Assembly: GCA_963920575.1 (NCBI GenBank)
Contig: OY986968.1
Span: 6,193,485 to 6,257,484 of the forward strand
Direction of reading: 5' to 3'
DNA length: 64,000 bases
Source: Narthecium ossifragum
Taxonomy: Eukaryota; Streptophyta; Magnoliopsida; Dioscoreales; Nartheciaceae
Shown: piece after piece, positions 1 to 11,112 of the stretch
Layout of the letters: every line of letters starts with the position of its first letter
Numbering within the stretch: the stretch's first letter is position 1
Notes under the pieces: model-generated
The model's database searches: none
What the model was told of the DNA's origin: nothing
Seen by the model: only the letters and a program-made list of their open reading frames with translations
Position numbers and translations under genes: made by a program

Positions 1-726
1 AGAGATGGATCCTCTTCTTCATCAATCTCCTCCCTCTTGGATGAGAGCTCCCTTCCTTGCCCAAAGGGGTTTCCCCTTTCCTTAGCCTCTTTTTGTCCAA
101 AGAAATCCCCCAATAAGAGCCCAAAGTTTGGTATTTATAGCGCTCAAGCTTCTCCCCTTCAGATTACATCTGGACCCTTCATTTTGCTTAACGTAACTGG
201 CACTGAAAGATCGATCTTCTAGGGGTGAAGATCGATCTTTTTATCTCGTAAAACTGGCTACGCCCGCAGAAGATCGATCTTCTATAGGAAGAGGATCAAT
301 CTTTTGAATTATTGTTCTCTGCTACAGTACAAAGATCGATCTTTTATATACAGAAGATCGATCTTATTTTCTGCATATTATCTCTTTTGTCATTCAACAC
401 TGCGCATTGGTGCCAAAAATGCCATAACTTCATCTAAGAAATTTGGAATCATGAACCATAAAATTCTCCAGAAACTAGACTTCCAGAGCTTTCCAATCAT
501 ATATGGCACATTATATGGTTCTTTCTGAGAAGGTACAGTTTAATCTTTGAAGTTGACTCATGTACCTAAATGTGCTCGAATAGGCTCGTTTACGCTCCAA
601 ATTTGATCTAACTTCTGTTGAGGGCTCTTGTACCTGAAACACCATGAAGATTATTAGAAATACCTTGCTCGAAGACTAATAAAGGTAAATTAAGGGGTTA
701 ATTTGTGTACTTTTCACGTGTCATCA
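1..726 (-). repeat. 3' LTR (partial) of the gag-only element
   Basis: It matches about 4849-5458 closely, ending in the same TCATCA. It differs by an insertion of roughly 115 bases (about 270-385) that is absent from the right LTR. It holds five copies of the palindrome AGATCGATCT (near 208, 228, 271, 333 and 353) against two in the right LTR (near 5047 and 5068). Confidence 0.88.
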
Positions 727-1149
727 CACCCCCCAACTTACACTTTGCTCGACCTCAAGCAAAGCCAGAAAGAAAGAAACACATAAACAAACAAACAACC
801 AAAACCACTAATTTGTCAAAATACAATGCATTGATTCATATGCAAGCAATTCTCAACTCCGATGCTCAAAGTAGGTTTCCCTACACGAATTTTATCTCTC
901 AAGTCATGGCTAAGTAAAAAGCAAATAAATAAGAATATAAATGATATAGTTCCAAGACTTCAAAGCACTTGACACAATTAAGATCTAATTGAACAATCCC
1001 GTGTCGTGAAAGGAGCAACCAAGTAATCGGTGTCTTGTAATCATCTAAGTAGGGAGCCAATCAAGATCAATCATCCTTAGTAATTCAAATCATTGAACAT
1101 GTGACATGTTTTATTCAACATTAATCATATTTTTTTTTCTCAGGAATAG

Positions 1150-1510
1150 AGCATGTGGTTGTGCAATGTCATGATCCCTTAGGCTTTCTACTAGGTCCAT
1201 ATAACGGGATTTGAGCCAGTGGCTCCCAAGCCAGATGGCTTTGGGGCACTAGGTGTAAAGGCTCCCCTCAGGCTTAATCTCCCGAATCTAGAAGGCCACG
1301 AATCACAACTAATGACCATTGTGCTTCTATTCAACTAACGTGACTGTGCAGTGCCTTGATCTCTTAAGCTTTCTACTAGGTCCATGTAGCGAGTGTTGGG
1401 TCAATGACTCCCAAGCCAGGTGGCTTTATGGCATTAGGTGTAAAACTCCCCACAGACTTAATTACCTGAACCTAGAAGGCTACGAATCAAGGCTAGTCAA
1501 CGAAAATTTT
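1150..1510. repeat. Two imperfect tandem copies of a ~185 bp unit
   Basis: The string GCTTTCTACTAGGTCCAT occurs near 1183 and 1368, and both copies end around CTAGAAGGC(C/T)ACGAATCA. The unit lies between the gag ORF and the 3' LTR of the gag-only element. No coding capacity is evident. Confidence 0.7.
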
Positions 1511-2182
1511 CTAACACAACTATAAGTCACATCAATCGATCATGAATATGCTCCAGAATCTCAATCTATCAAGGTTCCTGCTCAAAATAATCACTTAACC
1601 CTTCATACAAGTGCGAGTGCGCAGGTGATTGGGACCACTCAATTAGCCTTACAATGTGCCAAGCCGAATTGAAGTAAAAGAAAAATGTCATTTATCCAAT
1701 GATTCATAACTTTTTATAAGACATGAAAATCAAATCCGTGCAATGGTTCTCTAAGACAAGCATTTAAGACAAAAAATAATTTCACATAGTTATCAATGCA
1801 AGTAAATTAACAAATTAAGTGAAGGTACACAGGTTATCGAGCATGCAAATGTACCCCCCAACTTAATGTGGTTGTCCTCAAGCACATATGAAGGGTAAAA
1901 GGGAAGAGATAAACTGATGTGCTTCAAAGCATTCATGTGAAAGTATCCTTGGCCAAACGCAAATAAGATATGAAATACAACCAAGGGTTAGTCCAATAAA
2001 AGCAAGAGTACAAATATCATCGTCTTGGCCTAACATTGTACAAAGATCTAAACATACCAAGGCCAAAACTCACGTACCGAATGCATGGAAACACTCATTG
2101 GAAACAAGCAAATATGTAGAAAATAAAAACAAAACAATCAAGCATGCAAGAAAGCAAGTAAACAATTAAAGAAGCATGGAAG

Positions 2183-2202
2183 TGTTGGGTTGCCTCCCAA
2201 CA
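2183..2202. other. Conserved hairpin downstream of the gag-like ORF
   Basis: The stem TGTTGGG/CCCAACA (7 bp) closes a six-base loop TTGCCT. The same loop and a matching stem occur at 62127-62142 in the second gag-only element, where one stem pair has changed from T-A to C-G. It lies just after the stop codon of the gag-like ORF on the minus strand. Confidence 0.55.
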
Positions 2203-2212
2203 AGCGCTCATT

Positions 2213-3637
2213 TTACCGTCTTCCGCCCGACGTTATGTTATGTACATCAAAACTAAATTTGGGTGGTCGATGGTTCCATGTAAAGAAGTACATTGATTGA
2301 AGAATAGAGAGGACGTGCAAACATGATTTATCAAAGAAGAAAGTAACGTCCTTGGCAAACCATTCATGTGAAGGTTTATGCACTCGCCACCCACCATCCT
2401 TCGATCCATGTACTTCATCAAATGGAGCCATCCTCAAGTCGGATTTTGGTGGCCGATGATTCAAGGTGAAATAATACATGTGCCGAAGAAAAATAAAGCC
2501 ATGCAAACAATCTTCATCAGAGAAAAAGATTAGGTCCTTAGGAAACAAGATGCTCGAAAGATGGGAAGTCTTGCAAGAGTCTTTGATGAAATTACAATCA
2601 TATTCGGCATGGCTTAAGAAAGATGGAAAAATAAGATTCGTCATATCACAATGTTCAACAAGCATGGATGATGGAAAAGCTTGACACTCAATTTGAGGTC
2701 TCCGTAAGGAGATCTCACAAGGATGGTCAAAAGTATCATACTTAACTAACATAAGCAAATCATTATCCAACTTATCACAAACATGCATAAGATCATCATT
2801 ACAAACACTCTTAGCAATCTTCCCCTCGCATGCATCACAATCAACGAATGGATAAACATTAGAAACAATATCCTGACAAATAGGAGGTATAAAATCATAC
2901 ATGCATTCATCATTCTCATCAATGTCAAGATTAACAAAAATCGGAGGCTTCGGCTCATTCACAAAATCAACATATACCGGCAAAATATCGTCAATAGTAT
3001 CATCACGCACCGGCAAAACATCATTCAAACTATCATGAACGAGCGAAGCCTCATTAGGAACCTCATAGTTGCATGTACCACTAACATTGGTAAGATGAGT
3101 ATTATAAGCATCATCATTAAAATTAGAAGGCACTACCTCACTCACACAACCATCAACCTCATCATAATATGAATCGATCAAGGAAGCTAGTTGTCCAATT
3201 TGGACTTCTATATTGGCTAATGACTGTGAGTGGGAATGTATAAGTTGGTTTTGTGCTTCAAATGTCTCTAGAGCTTTAAGGATCCTTTCATCTAAAGATG
3301 GATCTATTTGTGCTTGTGGTTCAAAGGAAATGAAGGGCTCGTACCAATGTTGGGGTGGTGGGTATTGTGTTTGACAAAGATAGGGCGATGTAGAGCTAGG
3401 TGCAAAATTTTGATCCGTTATGCTCGAATCTTGTAGTTGAACATTAGGTAGATAGTAACCTTGGGGTTGCCAATAAGAGTATGGATGATCACCCAAATCC
3501 GCATCATAGGTGTATGAATGCAAATCATATGCCGGGTTTGAGAAACTATATATATCGTTAACATAAGCGGATGCATAATTAGGTGGTAGCAAATAATCGT
3601 TCAATGTGGCACCCGGTAGCATATACTCATCGGCCAT
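2213..3637 (-). CDS. Gag-like protein of the non-autonomous LTR element
   Basis: This is an uninterrupted 474-residue ORF starting just downstream of the primer site. The N-terminal ~120 residues are rich in Tyr, Pro, Ser and Gln (motif NDIYSFSNPAYDLHSY), as in Gag leaders of plant Ty3/gypsy elements. A predicted coiled-coil stretch follows at about residues 118-158 (LDERILKALETFEAQNQLI onward). The middle is acidic. The C-terminal third contains two copies of a module of about 40 residues, each with CLH, seven to ten variable residues, MY(Y/F)FT and HRPPK. No CCHC zinc knuckle, protease or polymerase motif is present. The start ATG is the first in the frame. Assignment to Gag rests on position and composition, not on a confirmed domain match. 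Confidence 0.7.
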   Translation of the reverse strand: MADEYMLPGATLNDYLLPPNYASAYVNDIYSFSNPAYDLHSYTYDADLGDHPYSYWQPQGYYLPNVQLQDSSITDQNFAPSSTSPYLCQTQYPPPQHWYEPFISFEPQAQIDPSLDERILKALETFEAQNQLIHSHSQSLANIEVQIGQLASLIDSYYDEVDGCVSEVVPSNFNDDAYNTHLTNVSGTCNYEVPNEASLVHDSLNDVLPVRDDTIDDILPVYVDFVNEPKPPIFVNLDIDENDECMYDFIPPICQDIVSNVYPFVDCDACEGKIAKSVCNDDLMHVCDKLDNDLLMLVKYDTFDHPCEISLRRPQIECQAFPSSMLVEHCDMTNLIFPSFLSHAEYDCNFIKDSCKTSHLSSILFPKDLIFFSDEDCLHGFIFLRHMYYFTLNHRPPKSDLRMAPFDEVHGSKDGGWRVHKPSHEWFAKDVTFFFDKSCLHVLSILQSMYFFTWNHRPPKFSFDVHNITSGGRR

Positions 3638-3895
3638 GTATAAACAATCACATAAACAAAAACCAAGCCAAAAAGTAGAAATATTTTACAATGGGCCAGT
3701 CCAAGCACGAGACGTCCGTCGCCAATCTAGATTGTCGAAGTCTTGCCAGAGGCGTCTCCTATCAACACAAAGATATATCAATTGTAAGAACAACTCTCTC
3801 TCTTTTTTTTTAAGATATGAAAAAAAATTTAAGATTGAAGATATTTACAAGAAACACTAGATTAAGCAAAGCACTTCAATCATTTTCGATAGCAC

Positions 3896-3913
3896 TCCCC
3901 GGCAACGGCGCCA
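3896..3913 (-). other. Primer-binding site (tRNA-Asp type)
   Basis: The minus strand reads TGGCGCCGTTGCCGGGGA, six bases inside the 5' LTR edge. The tRNA assignment is from memory of plant Ty3/gypsy elements. Confidence 0.75.
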
Positions 3914-3919
3914 AAATTT

Positions 3920-5458
3920 TGATGGGACGCGGAAAGTGTCGCGGCTTAACGCTCCCGATCAAAATTATAAATTTATAATCAAACTCTCAACTAACTACCT
4001 TTTGGGGTAGCAAGTGGTGAGTCCGAGTCGAATCCATAGGGAATGCGTATGGAATCAATTAAACTACTTACCTCAATCTAAGTGTTCCTACAAGGATAAT
4101 AAAAGAAATGGTTTTGGGTTTTAGGATATGATAGCTAAGAAAGCATATAAATGATTCAATAGATAGAATGAGGTCCTAGGGAATCCTAATCCGGATTAGA
4201 CTCAATCATAGCTTTCTAATGAATCAAGATGTGCAATCCTATCGAGACACTACAATATCGACTACCTTGTGACTAACAAAGGTCATCGCTAACGAATAAC
4301 CGGATAAGGACTATCCGTTGCAAAATGTGTATGCTAGAAAGTCGGCGATCGAGGGATTAGCTACGATCATCGCTAACGAGAGGTCGGGTTAGGATCATCT
4401 CGTCACAAGAAATTGGGTTGTATGGAATATGGTAATGGATCGAGGTGGTTCTAGCATCTCGAATCCAAAACACTATAAAAGATAGGATAGATGCTAAGTT
4501 AGATGTGGATTGGAGTGATTCTAGCACAACCAAGTCCCTAAGCTAGAGCTAAGACTCCCTTCAACACAAGTGGTTATGGTTCTAGCACAACCTACTCATT
4601 GGGGAATATCAAAAAACACCTATTGGGCAAAAGGTTCTAGCTTATGTAAACCAAAGAATCCATCCATCCAACATTAGAATCCCACTACAAAGATATAGAA
4701 ATGAAGAATAAATTCATACAACTTGTCTCATAAGGATTACAACATCCAAATCCAAAGAAAACTACAAATAAAAACCTAAAACATCATGGTATTCCACTAG
4801 GTAAATAGATTAGCTACTCAACTTCGATGGAGAAGCCATGGAAAAGAGATGGATCCTCTTCTTCATCAATCTCCTACCTCTTGGATGAGAGCTCCCTTCC
4901 TTGCCCAAGGGGGTTGCCCCTTTCCTTAGCCTCTTTTTGTCCAAAGGAATCCCCCAATAAGAGCCCAAAGTTTGGTATTTATAGCCCTCAAGCTTCTCCC
5001 CTTCGGATTACAACTGAGCCCTTCATTTTGCTTAACTGGCACTGAAAGATCGATCTTCTAGGGGTGAAGATCGATCTTTTTATCTCGTAAAACTAGCTGC
5101 GCCCGCATATTATCTCTTTTGCCATTCAACACTGCGCATTGGTGCCAAAAATGCCATAACTTCATCTAGGAAACTCGAAATCATAAACCGTAAAATCCTC
5201 CAGAAACTAGACTTGCAGAGCTTTCCAATCATATATGGCAAATTATATGGTTCTTTCTGAGAAGGTACAGTTTAATCTTTGAAGTTGACCCATGTACCTA
5301 AATGTGCTCGAATAGGCTCGTTTACGCTCCAAATTTGATCTAACTTTTGTTGAGGGCTCTTGTACCTGAAATACCATAAAGATTATTAGAAATACCTTGC
5401 TCGAAGACTAATAAAGGTAAATTAACGGGTTAATTTGTGTACTTTTCACGTCTCATCA
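3920..5458 (-). repeat. 5' LTR (1539 bp) of the gag-only element
   Basis: It begins TGATGGGACG and ends TCTCATCA on the plus strand. The last ~610 bases repeat 1-726. Its first part is related to the solo LTR at 41426-43043 and to 57560-58151, with shared AGTCCGAGTCGAATCCA blocks, so these belong to one superfamily. Confidence 0.88.
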
Positions 5459-7741
5459 CGTTCGATCAGAAGATCGAAGCTCGATCGGGAAAGATCAAAT
5501 CGGACTGCCGAGATCATTCCAGATCTCTATATATAGCCTGTCCCTTTCTCTCTCTTTTTTCTTTGCTGTCGACGTCTCTTTCCCTCTCTCTCTCTCTCTT
5601 TCTCTCTCCAACGGCTGAGCTAGGGCTTCGAGACGCGAGCTTCGAGGCGCGGATCTTGGCGGTTTGACTGGTTGGACGCGTGGAGGAGCTGCCCTAATTG
5701 CTCAAGTAGGTGTTTCTACCACGATCCGGTGATCGGGTTCTCCTAGGATAGGTTTCTTGTATTTTCGCTGTAGGAGTACTTGTTAGAATGCTGTGTAGTT
5801 CAATGCATGTGTATTATAGCTTGCTTCTAGTATTCCTATCAGTCGATTTCCGTATTTTATAGAATGATTTCCGTAGTATCGTTGTTTTGTCGATTTTCGG
5901 CCATTGAGACCTAGGTTTGAGATTTAACCATCAAAATCGTGTTTTAATCGTATCATTAGCTTCCCTATCATCTTTTACACATGCTTGCAAAGGTTCATCA
6001 ACTTCCAACTTGATTTGATCATTCAAATCTAAGAAATTGGATTTCCGGCACTGTTCTGATGAATTATGCATTAGGCTTGACGGTCGATCGGTGGATCGAC
6101 CGTCAAGTGTTGATATGCTTCTTTTGAGCCTGACGGTCGACCGTCGGATCGACTGTGGCATCGACCGTGGCCTCACGATCGACCATCGGATCGACTGTCG
6201 CATCGTCTGTCAGGCTCTGTCACGTTTTTGGTCTCCCAGGGTCGATGCACCGATCGACCGCGGGCTCCCTCTCTTTTTCCATTCCGCCTCACGGTCTACC
6301 GTTGGATCGACCGTCGCATCGTCCGTGAGGCTCTATTCTGTTTTGGGCTTCCCAGGGTCGATGCACCGATCGACCGTGGCCCTTGTGTTTTTCCCTCGTT
6401 TGACCCCATAGTCAACCGTCGGGTCGACCGTGGCATCGACCGTGGCCTCACAATCGACCGTCGGATCGACCGTCGCATTGACTGTGGGCTAATGGACTGT
6501 TTATTCTGGTTTCCTTTGATTGGTTTTCATTCATGATAGATATCTAATCATGTTAGGGAGCATACACGAGGTTTTCTCGGGATTTCTTTCGAGATTTGGA
6601 ATTGAATAGGGAGTTTAACCTCTTCGACGAATTTACCGCTTACACTTGCACTTGAATACTTGATTGATAGTAGTTTAAATGCTTATCGCTTTCCCTAGCC
6701 GTTAGCTAACTATGAGTGTTAGCTAACAAGGTATTGTGGATCCTTAGCCCGTTGCCGGCGAGTGCCGAGGTCTATTGTATAACTGTTGAACCTAAACTAA
6801 TGTTGTGGCATGTAGAGACATCTAGGATTGATGTTTGCATAGGTTCATGCATTGTATGCATTAGAGGCATATCAGGTTAGGTGGGCGATGGGTTGATCGC
6901 CGATCTGAGGCTCTCGGGTAGCTCGGATCTAGCCGTAGGACCGCGGATGGGTAGTGAGGATTAGGCCGTGATCATAATTGGAATCTCTTGTTATCTAGGA
7001 TTATCAAGTAGTCGGACTGGAATATTATCTTGCTTTGAGGTTTAGAGGTCATGTTGTCTTCCCAAGGCTAAGAGCTAAGGATGGATGTCGATGCGTTCCT
7101 GACGTTGGTCCCCATGGCATGGTCTTCCTGCTTGGGTAAGGGCAACCCTGCATGTTACCGTTCCGTGGTCTCCTGGTAACTTGTACAGGAGAGAGGTTCC
7201 ATGGCAGGCGCCCTTGGGGCATCAACAGGGGTTGTGGGACCCCGTGGCATTCCCTAGACTTGAGCGAGAAGACATCACTGTTGATGTTTTCCTCCCTTCT
7301 GTGTGTCGTAGAGTAGAACCCTACTGAGCTTATCGCTCACTCTTACCTGGGCTGCGTTTGCAGGTGCATGCGCCAGTTCTTCAGCAGTAGAGCCGGTGGG
7401 ATCGGCCTTTGGCGGCGCTAGTACTTCCAAAGGCGTCTAAGGTTGCTACAGGAAGACTGTTGTACTTTTTGATAGTTTTCTATATTATAAACATCTTTCG
7501 AGGATTTTTGGATTATTTGTATAATATGTTTTCCCTTGGAGGAGTTTGATAAGAATTTTGTGTCAGATGTTTAAACAGTACAACTTGATGTATTTATAAT
7601 TTGATTTACAGTTTAGATCTGGAATATGAATTGTTTAAGTTTATCCATGTTTTTCGCATTGTATCGCGCCAGTTGGAGATGAATAGTGATAGGAACCCTC
7701 ACGCCCCGCCCTGAATGGGTTTTCTGGGTCGGGGTGTGACA
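5459..7741 (+). repeat. Truncated large solo-type LTR, same family as 46770-53028 and 49523-52471
   Basis: The right end ...GGGTTTTCTGGGTCGGGGTGTGACA matches the ends at 52471 and 53028. The left end is missing because the LTR element at 1-5458 inserted here. Landmarks shared with the other two copies are a CT-rich stretch after a TATA-like CTATATATAG (about 5527), GGTAGCTCGGATCTAGCC (about 6915) and the block CCTACTGAGC...CTGGGCTGC (about 7320-7365). No long ORF is present. Confidence 0.82.
6075..6495. repeat. Minisatellite of GGATCGACCGT-type units
   Basis: There are many short units of the type TCGACCGTCGGATCGACCGT, arranged in larger imperfect repeats of about 120 bases marked by CCCAGGGTCGATGCACCGAT near 6236 and 6353. 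It lies inside the solo-type LTR and is absent from the two other copies of that LTR in this window. Confidence 0.75.
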
Positions 7742-7879
7742 GTAATCATGGCTATCATCCACCACCTGCTGATCACTGTCATGACACAAGATAGAAGACC
7801 CCCACCAAAACTTTTTTAAGAAAATAGAGCATAGACTTGATTCATAAATGAGCCGAAGAACCAACTTTTACACTCACAA

Positions 7880-7985
7880 CACCATGTCTAGTTGATTAAG
7901 GAGCCTCTCAGAATCATCAAAGAAGAGGGTCACCACCTCATTCTAGAGCTGCTGCAGCTGTGTGAACTGCTCATCCAGAAACCCC
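7880..7985 (-). pseudogene. Fragment of a histidine-containing phosphotransfer (HPt/AHP-like) gene
   Basis: The minus strand encodes GFLDEQFTQLQQL, a stop, then NEVVTLFFDDSERLLNQLD. This matches the first helices of plant HPt proteins, which relay phosphate in cytokinin two-component signalling. The region carrying the phosphorylated histidine is not present. About seven residues normally between LQQLQDE and EVVTLFF are deleted, and a TAG stop replaces the expected Gln codon. It is clearly a dead fragment. It lies next to an AP2 exon fragment in the same orientation, which suggests a gene-capturing transposon. Confidence 0.72.
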
Positions 7986-8352
7986 TGAACACATATCCCA
8001 CACAAATCATCAACCACTTCACACACCCCTACATAAAATACAATGAGATTTAGGAAGTTGGCCTTCTCCAAACCTGGCGAAACAGAGCGGAGATGAGATC
8101 GACGAATCTATAAAAATCACTATAATGTGATTCAGTTATACTTGAAGCACAAAGATAAAAAATAGCAAAGAATCATCTTTGGATTATATATCAACAGGTA
8201 TAGATGATTCCATATATATTTGAGAAATACAACTATTGCTAATCACATTAGATATGCAAATGGATAGATGGATTGGTGGATCAAAAGCAAGGAGTAGGAA
8301 GATGACAGTCACAATAAAGATAGGGATCACATAGGAACAGAGTGGACAATAC

Positions 8353-8625
8353 CGCGTGATGCCACGGTAGATGGAGCTACGCTTGCCGACGGCGAAGGGG
8401 GTATCCGACTTATCCGATCCTTGGCGGTGCGCACCCTCTCCCTCTTAGTTGTCGTCGCCACTGCTACGTTCACGGCCGCCACATCTCCACCCTCGACCTC
8501 AACCTTCAGAGGAGGAGGATTAGCAGGGCCGGACGGCAGCTACTCCGAGGAGGACGGAGCGAGGGAGGCTGACGCGAGGGAGGCCGAGGCGGGCGAGGTG
8601 TCGCCGGCAGTGGTAACGTCTAGGG
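8353..8625 (-). pseudogene. Exon 1 fragment of an AP2/WRINKLED-like transcription factor
   Basis: The minus strand encodes KRERVRTAKDRISRIPP, then GKRSSIYRGITR, the start of the first AP2 domain of ANT/WRI-type factors, where SSIYRGVTRHRWTGR is usual. The frame ends at ACGCG followed by GTATT. This is exactly where genes of this family have their first intron, so the splice donor was carried along. No HRWTGRFEAHLWDK exon is found downstream. An in-frame TAG lies upstream of the conserved part. It is a DNA-derived gene fragment, not a functional gene. Confidence 0.72.
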
Positions 8626-8776
8626 CACGGGAGTGAGGGGCTCGGGTCGCGATAGAGTGGATGGGGGGGGGGCAGGGGTTAAGTCCCCTGAAATAGATCA
8701 CGATGATCGGACGGTCCATATACTGGTTCTCTCTACAAGAGTTAGAGAACCAGTTCTCTGTTATATATATACTAGT

Positions 8777-8835
8777 GGATGCCCGTGCCTAAATTTGTTC
8801 ATGCTTTTCAGTTATGTGATCTGGCACGGGCATCC
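8777..8835. repeat. Terminal inverted repeat of the Helitron 3' end
   Basis: GGATGCCCGTGCC (8777-8789) and GGCACGGGCATCC (8823-8835) are a perfect 13 bp inverted pair with a 33-base spacer, starting two bases inside CTAG. Helitron hairpins normally have a loop of only a few bases, so the loop may have been enlarged by an insertion. Confidence 0.75.
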
Positions 8836-11110
8836 ATCAATGAAACTCCCCAGAAGTACAGAGCTAAAATAGTGACAGGGGTACGGGTCACACACATTCA
8901 ACATTAGAATTGATTAACTGAAAAACATTTATGAGCCACCTTCAGCCATTTAAGATGCAAGAGCCTTTAGTTATCCTGCTATTTCAACTTGGCAAGGAGA
9001 GCTGCATAAGATTTTTCGTTCAAGGAGCTACCAATTTCCAACACACCAACAAAGAGACTTAAACAATTGATTTCTAGCAAGTAAAACGTCAGCAGCAGGA
9101 TTAGTTGCCTGCCCCAAGGGAAATGATGCAATATATGGACCACCTTCTTCCTCCTAAAGATGGAAAAATTAAATAGGGCATGACTGAGAATAGTAGCTCA
9201 AGAAAGAAGCAAATAATTGCAGAATAATTCTTTCACGTGCTTAGAGCTAATGCTTTGATCTTGTAAATGTAGCAACAGACTGTATGAATAGATGTAAGGG
9301 CTGCATAAACTGCTAGTTAATTGCTAATTGATAAACATTAAATTGCATCAGAAGGAATCAACTGAAATTAGTATTTCTTGACTTCTTTGAAAACAGAATA
9401 AACTTTGAAAATTTTGAAAAAGAAATCCATCAATTACAAAAGAAAAATTAGCAAAAGGTTAGTAAAATTTAAACGACACAACATTTCTTGAGCGCACATA
9501 CAACATACTCTGGCTAGTAACTTTGCATCTTAACACCAAGAAAAACAAATCATGAATTAAGATACCATAACGTCATACCAAAATGCATACAAAGTTACAC
9601 ACCATCTCTAGTGACCAATAAAGGGAAAATTCATTTCTTGATAGCATAGATTAATGTCGAACAATTCAATATTTTCATCACTAAAAGATATTGCATTCGC
9701 ACCTCGAACAAAAGCACAAAGCTATGGAATCATACAGACCATTTTCAAGAGCAGCAACATCCCATCCAACACCCCTGACCTCCCTTGGCTCACTCATCGC
9801 CGTCCTCCTATTTCCAACACACTGGATCACGCAATCAAACCACTCAATCGAGAACAATTTTCCCATTACTTTGTAACTTCAAATAACCATACACCATACC
9901 TGCAAGGTCGCAGTCACATTGTGCTTAGGTAACAATGTGACTGCATATTCAACAATAATTTACTTAGAAAAAGATGAAAAAAAAATGGTTTAGAAAAAGA
10001 TGTGGTCCATGACTAAGCAACATTACCTGCCAGCTATAGCAATATATCCATTTTCATCTGCATTTATTGTCATTAATGAGAGCTTTCATGTAATTAGCAT
10101 CCGTCATGAGTTCTTCACAGCCGCTGCAAATATAGAGGAAGGAATCAAGAATAAAAAAGGAAGAATTAAACTACACATGCAAAGAAGAGTAAGAAAGGAT
10201 GAATTAAAGAAACAGGTGTTGCACCATGAGAATGAAATGAATTTATCTATCGCAAAATTGTCAAACAAAATGGAAGTACCATGCTCTATTTCAAAACATT
10301 CCCAAACTGAATGAGTAATAGTAAAGGGCAGGGAACAAAAGAGAAGTGAAACATTACCGAAAATATTCAGTCCATGCACAAGTACTAAATATGAATAGCT
10401 CAGTCAACAGTTAAGAAAGAAGTTTGCATTTCCCATGCTCTATGAAACAGAGTAGAAGATAAAGATGGTAGATTACTACAATTCATGTTTGTAGTTCATC
10501 CATGCTAAGAAAGAAATGTAAATAGAGAAATAGTTTTAAAAATCAAAGTCTAGACACAAAATCTGATCAAATTAAATGGAGAAACAGTAAGGAAAAAGCA
10601 ATACAATCAGAGACGTCTAGCAAATCTGATGAAACTAAACAGTGAAACAGTACTGAAAAATAAAAACAACCCGATAGAGACAAAAGCCAAGTATAATTTT
10701 CGGAAACTTAATTCTGCAAGATATTCTTAACTTAAGTCTGCAAGGAATTCCAATTAAGCATTGTTTAAGTCTGCAAGGAATTCCAATTGAGATTGTGATA
10801 AACGATCTGAGTATAAATTTAGAATTTACAGTTTTTGGAAGCGAAAACTGTTAAGTTAAACTTAATTATAGTTTCAAGAGTTATCTATGGACTTATGCAT
10901 TAGGCCCATTACAAATGAATAATTGTCATTCATGTCATTGCTGTGGCAACGAATACATAAAGAAAGAGGTAAAAGGTAGCAAACAATGACCTTGAATGAA
11001 CATAACAACTGTAGAGAAAAAGAACAAATAGGCCTCATTGGTGATTAAATGCAATCAAAAAAGCAAATTTTAAAGTGAAGGAATTGAAGCACTTGATTGG
11101 CCAATGGATA
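8836..11110. other. Helitron interior with unidentified exon-like pieces
   Basis: This is mostly AT-rich, with no long ORF of recognisable family. Two minus-strand segments look like exons. One at about 10018-10131 is bounded by a CAG acceptor and a GTAATG donor and reads ELMTDANYMKALINDN, then a frameshift and DENGYIAIAG. The other, at about 9905-9935, is bounded by TATGCAG and GTATGG and reads TLLPKHNVTATLQ. I do not recognise the parent gene. A 9 bp inverted pair TCACATTGT/ACAATGTGA lies at about 9914-9941. Confidence 0.4.
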
Positions 11111-11112
11111 GG

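Larger units (their letters stand above)
1..5458 (-). mobile_element. Non-autonomous (gag-only) LTR retrotransposon, tRNA-Asp-type primer site
   Basis: The element reads on the minus strand. The right-hand LTR (its 5' LTR) is 3920-5458, TG...CA; the left-hand LTR (3' LTR) ends at 726 and is cut by the window start. Inside the 5' LTR is a primer site, TGGCGCCGTTGCCGGGGA on the minus strand (3896-3913), which I recall as the tRNA-Asp type used by plant Ty3/gypsy elements. A polypurine tract (minus strand, 727-741) abuts the 3' LTR. The 3.2 kb interior has one long gag-like ORF and no protease, RT, RNase H or integrase, so it would need proteins from an autonomous relative. The TSD cannot be tested because the left flank is outside the window. 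Confidence 0.88.
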
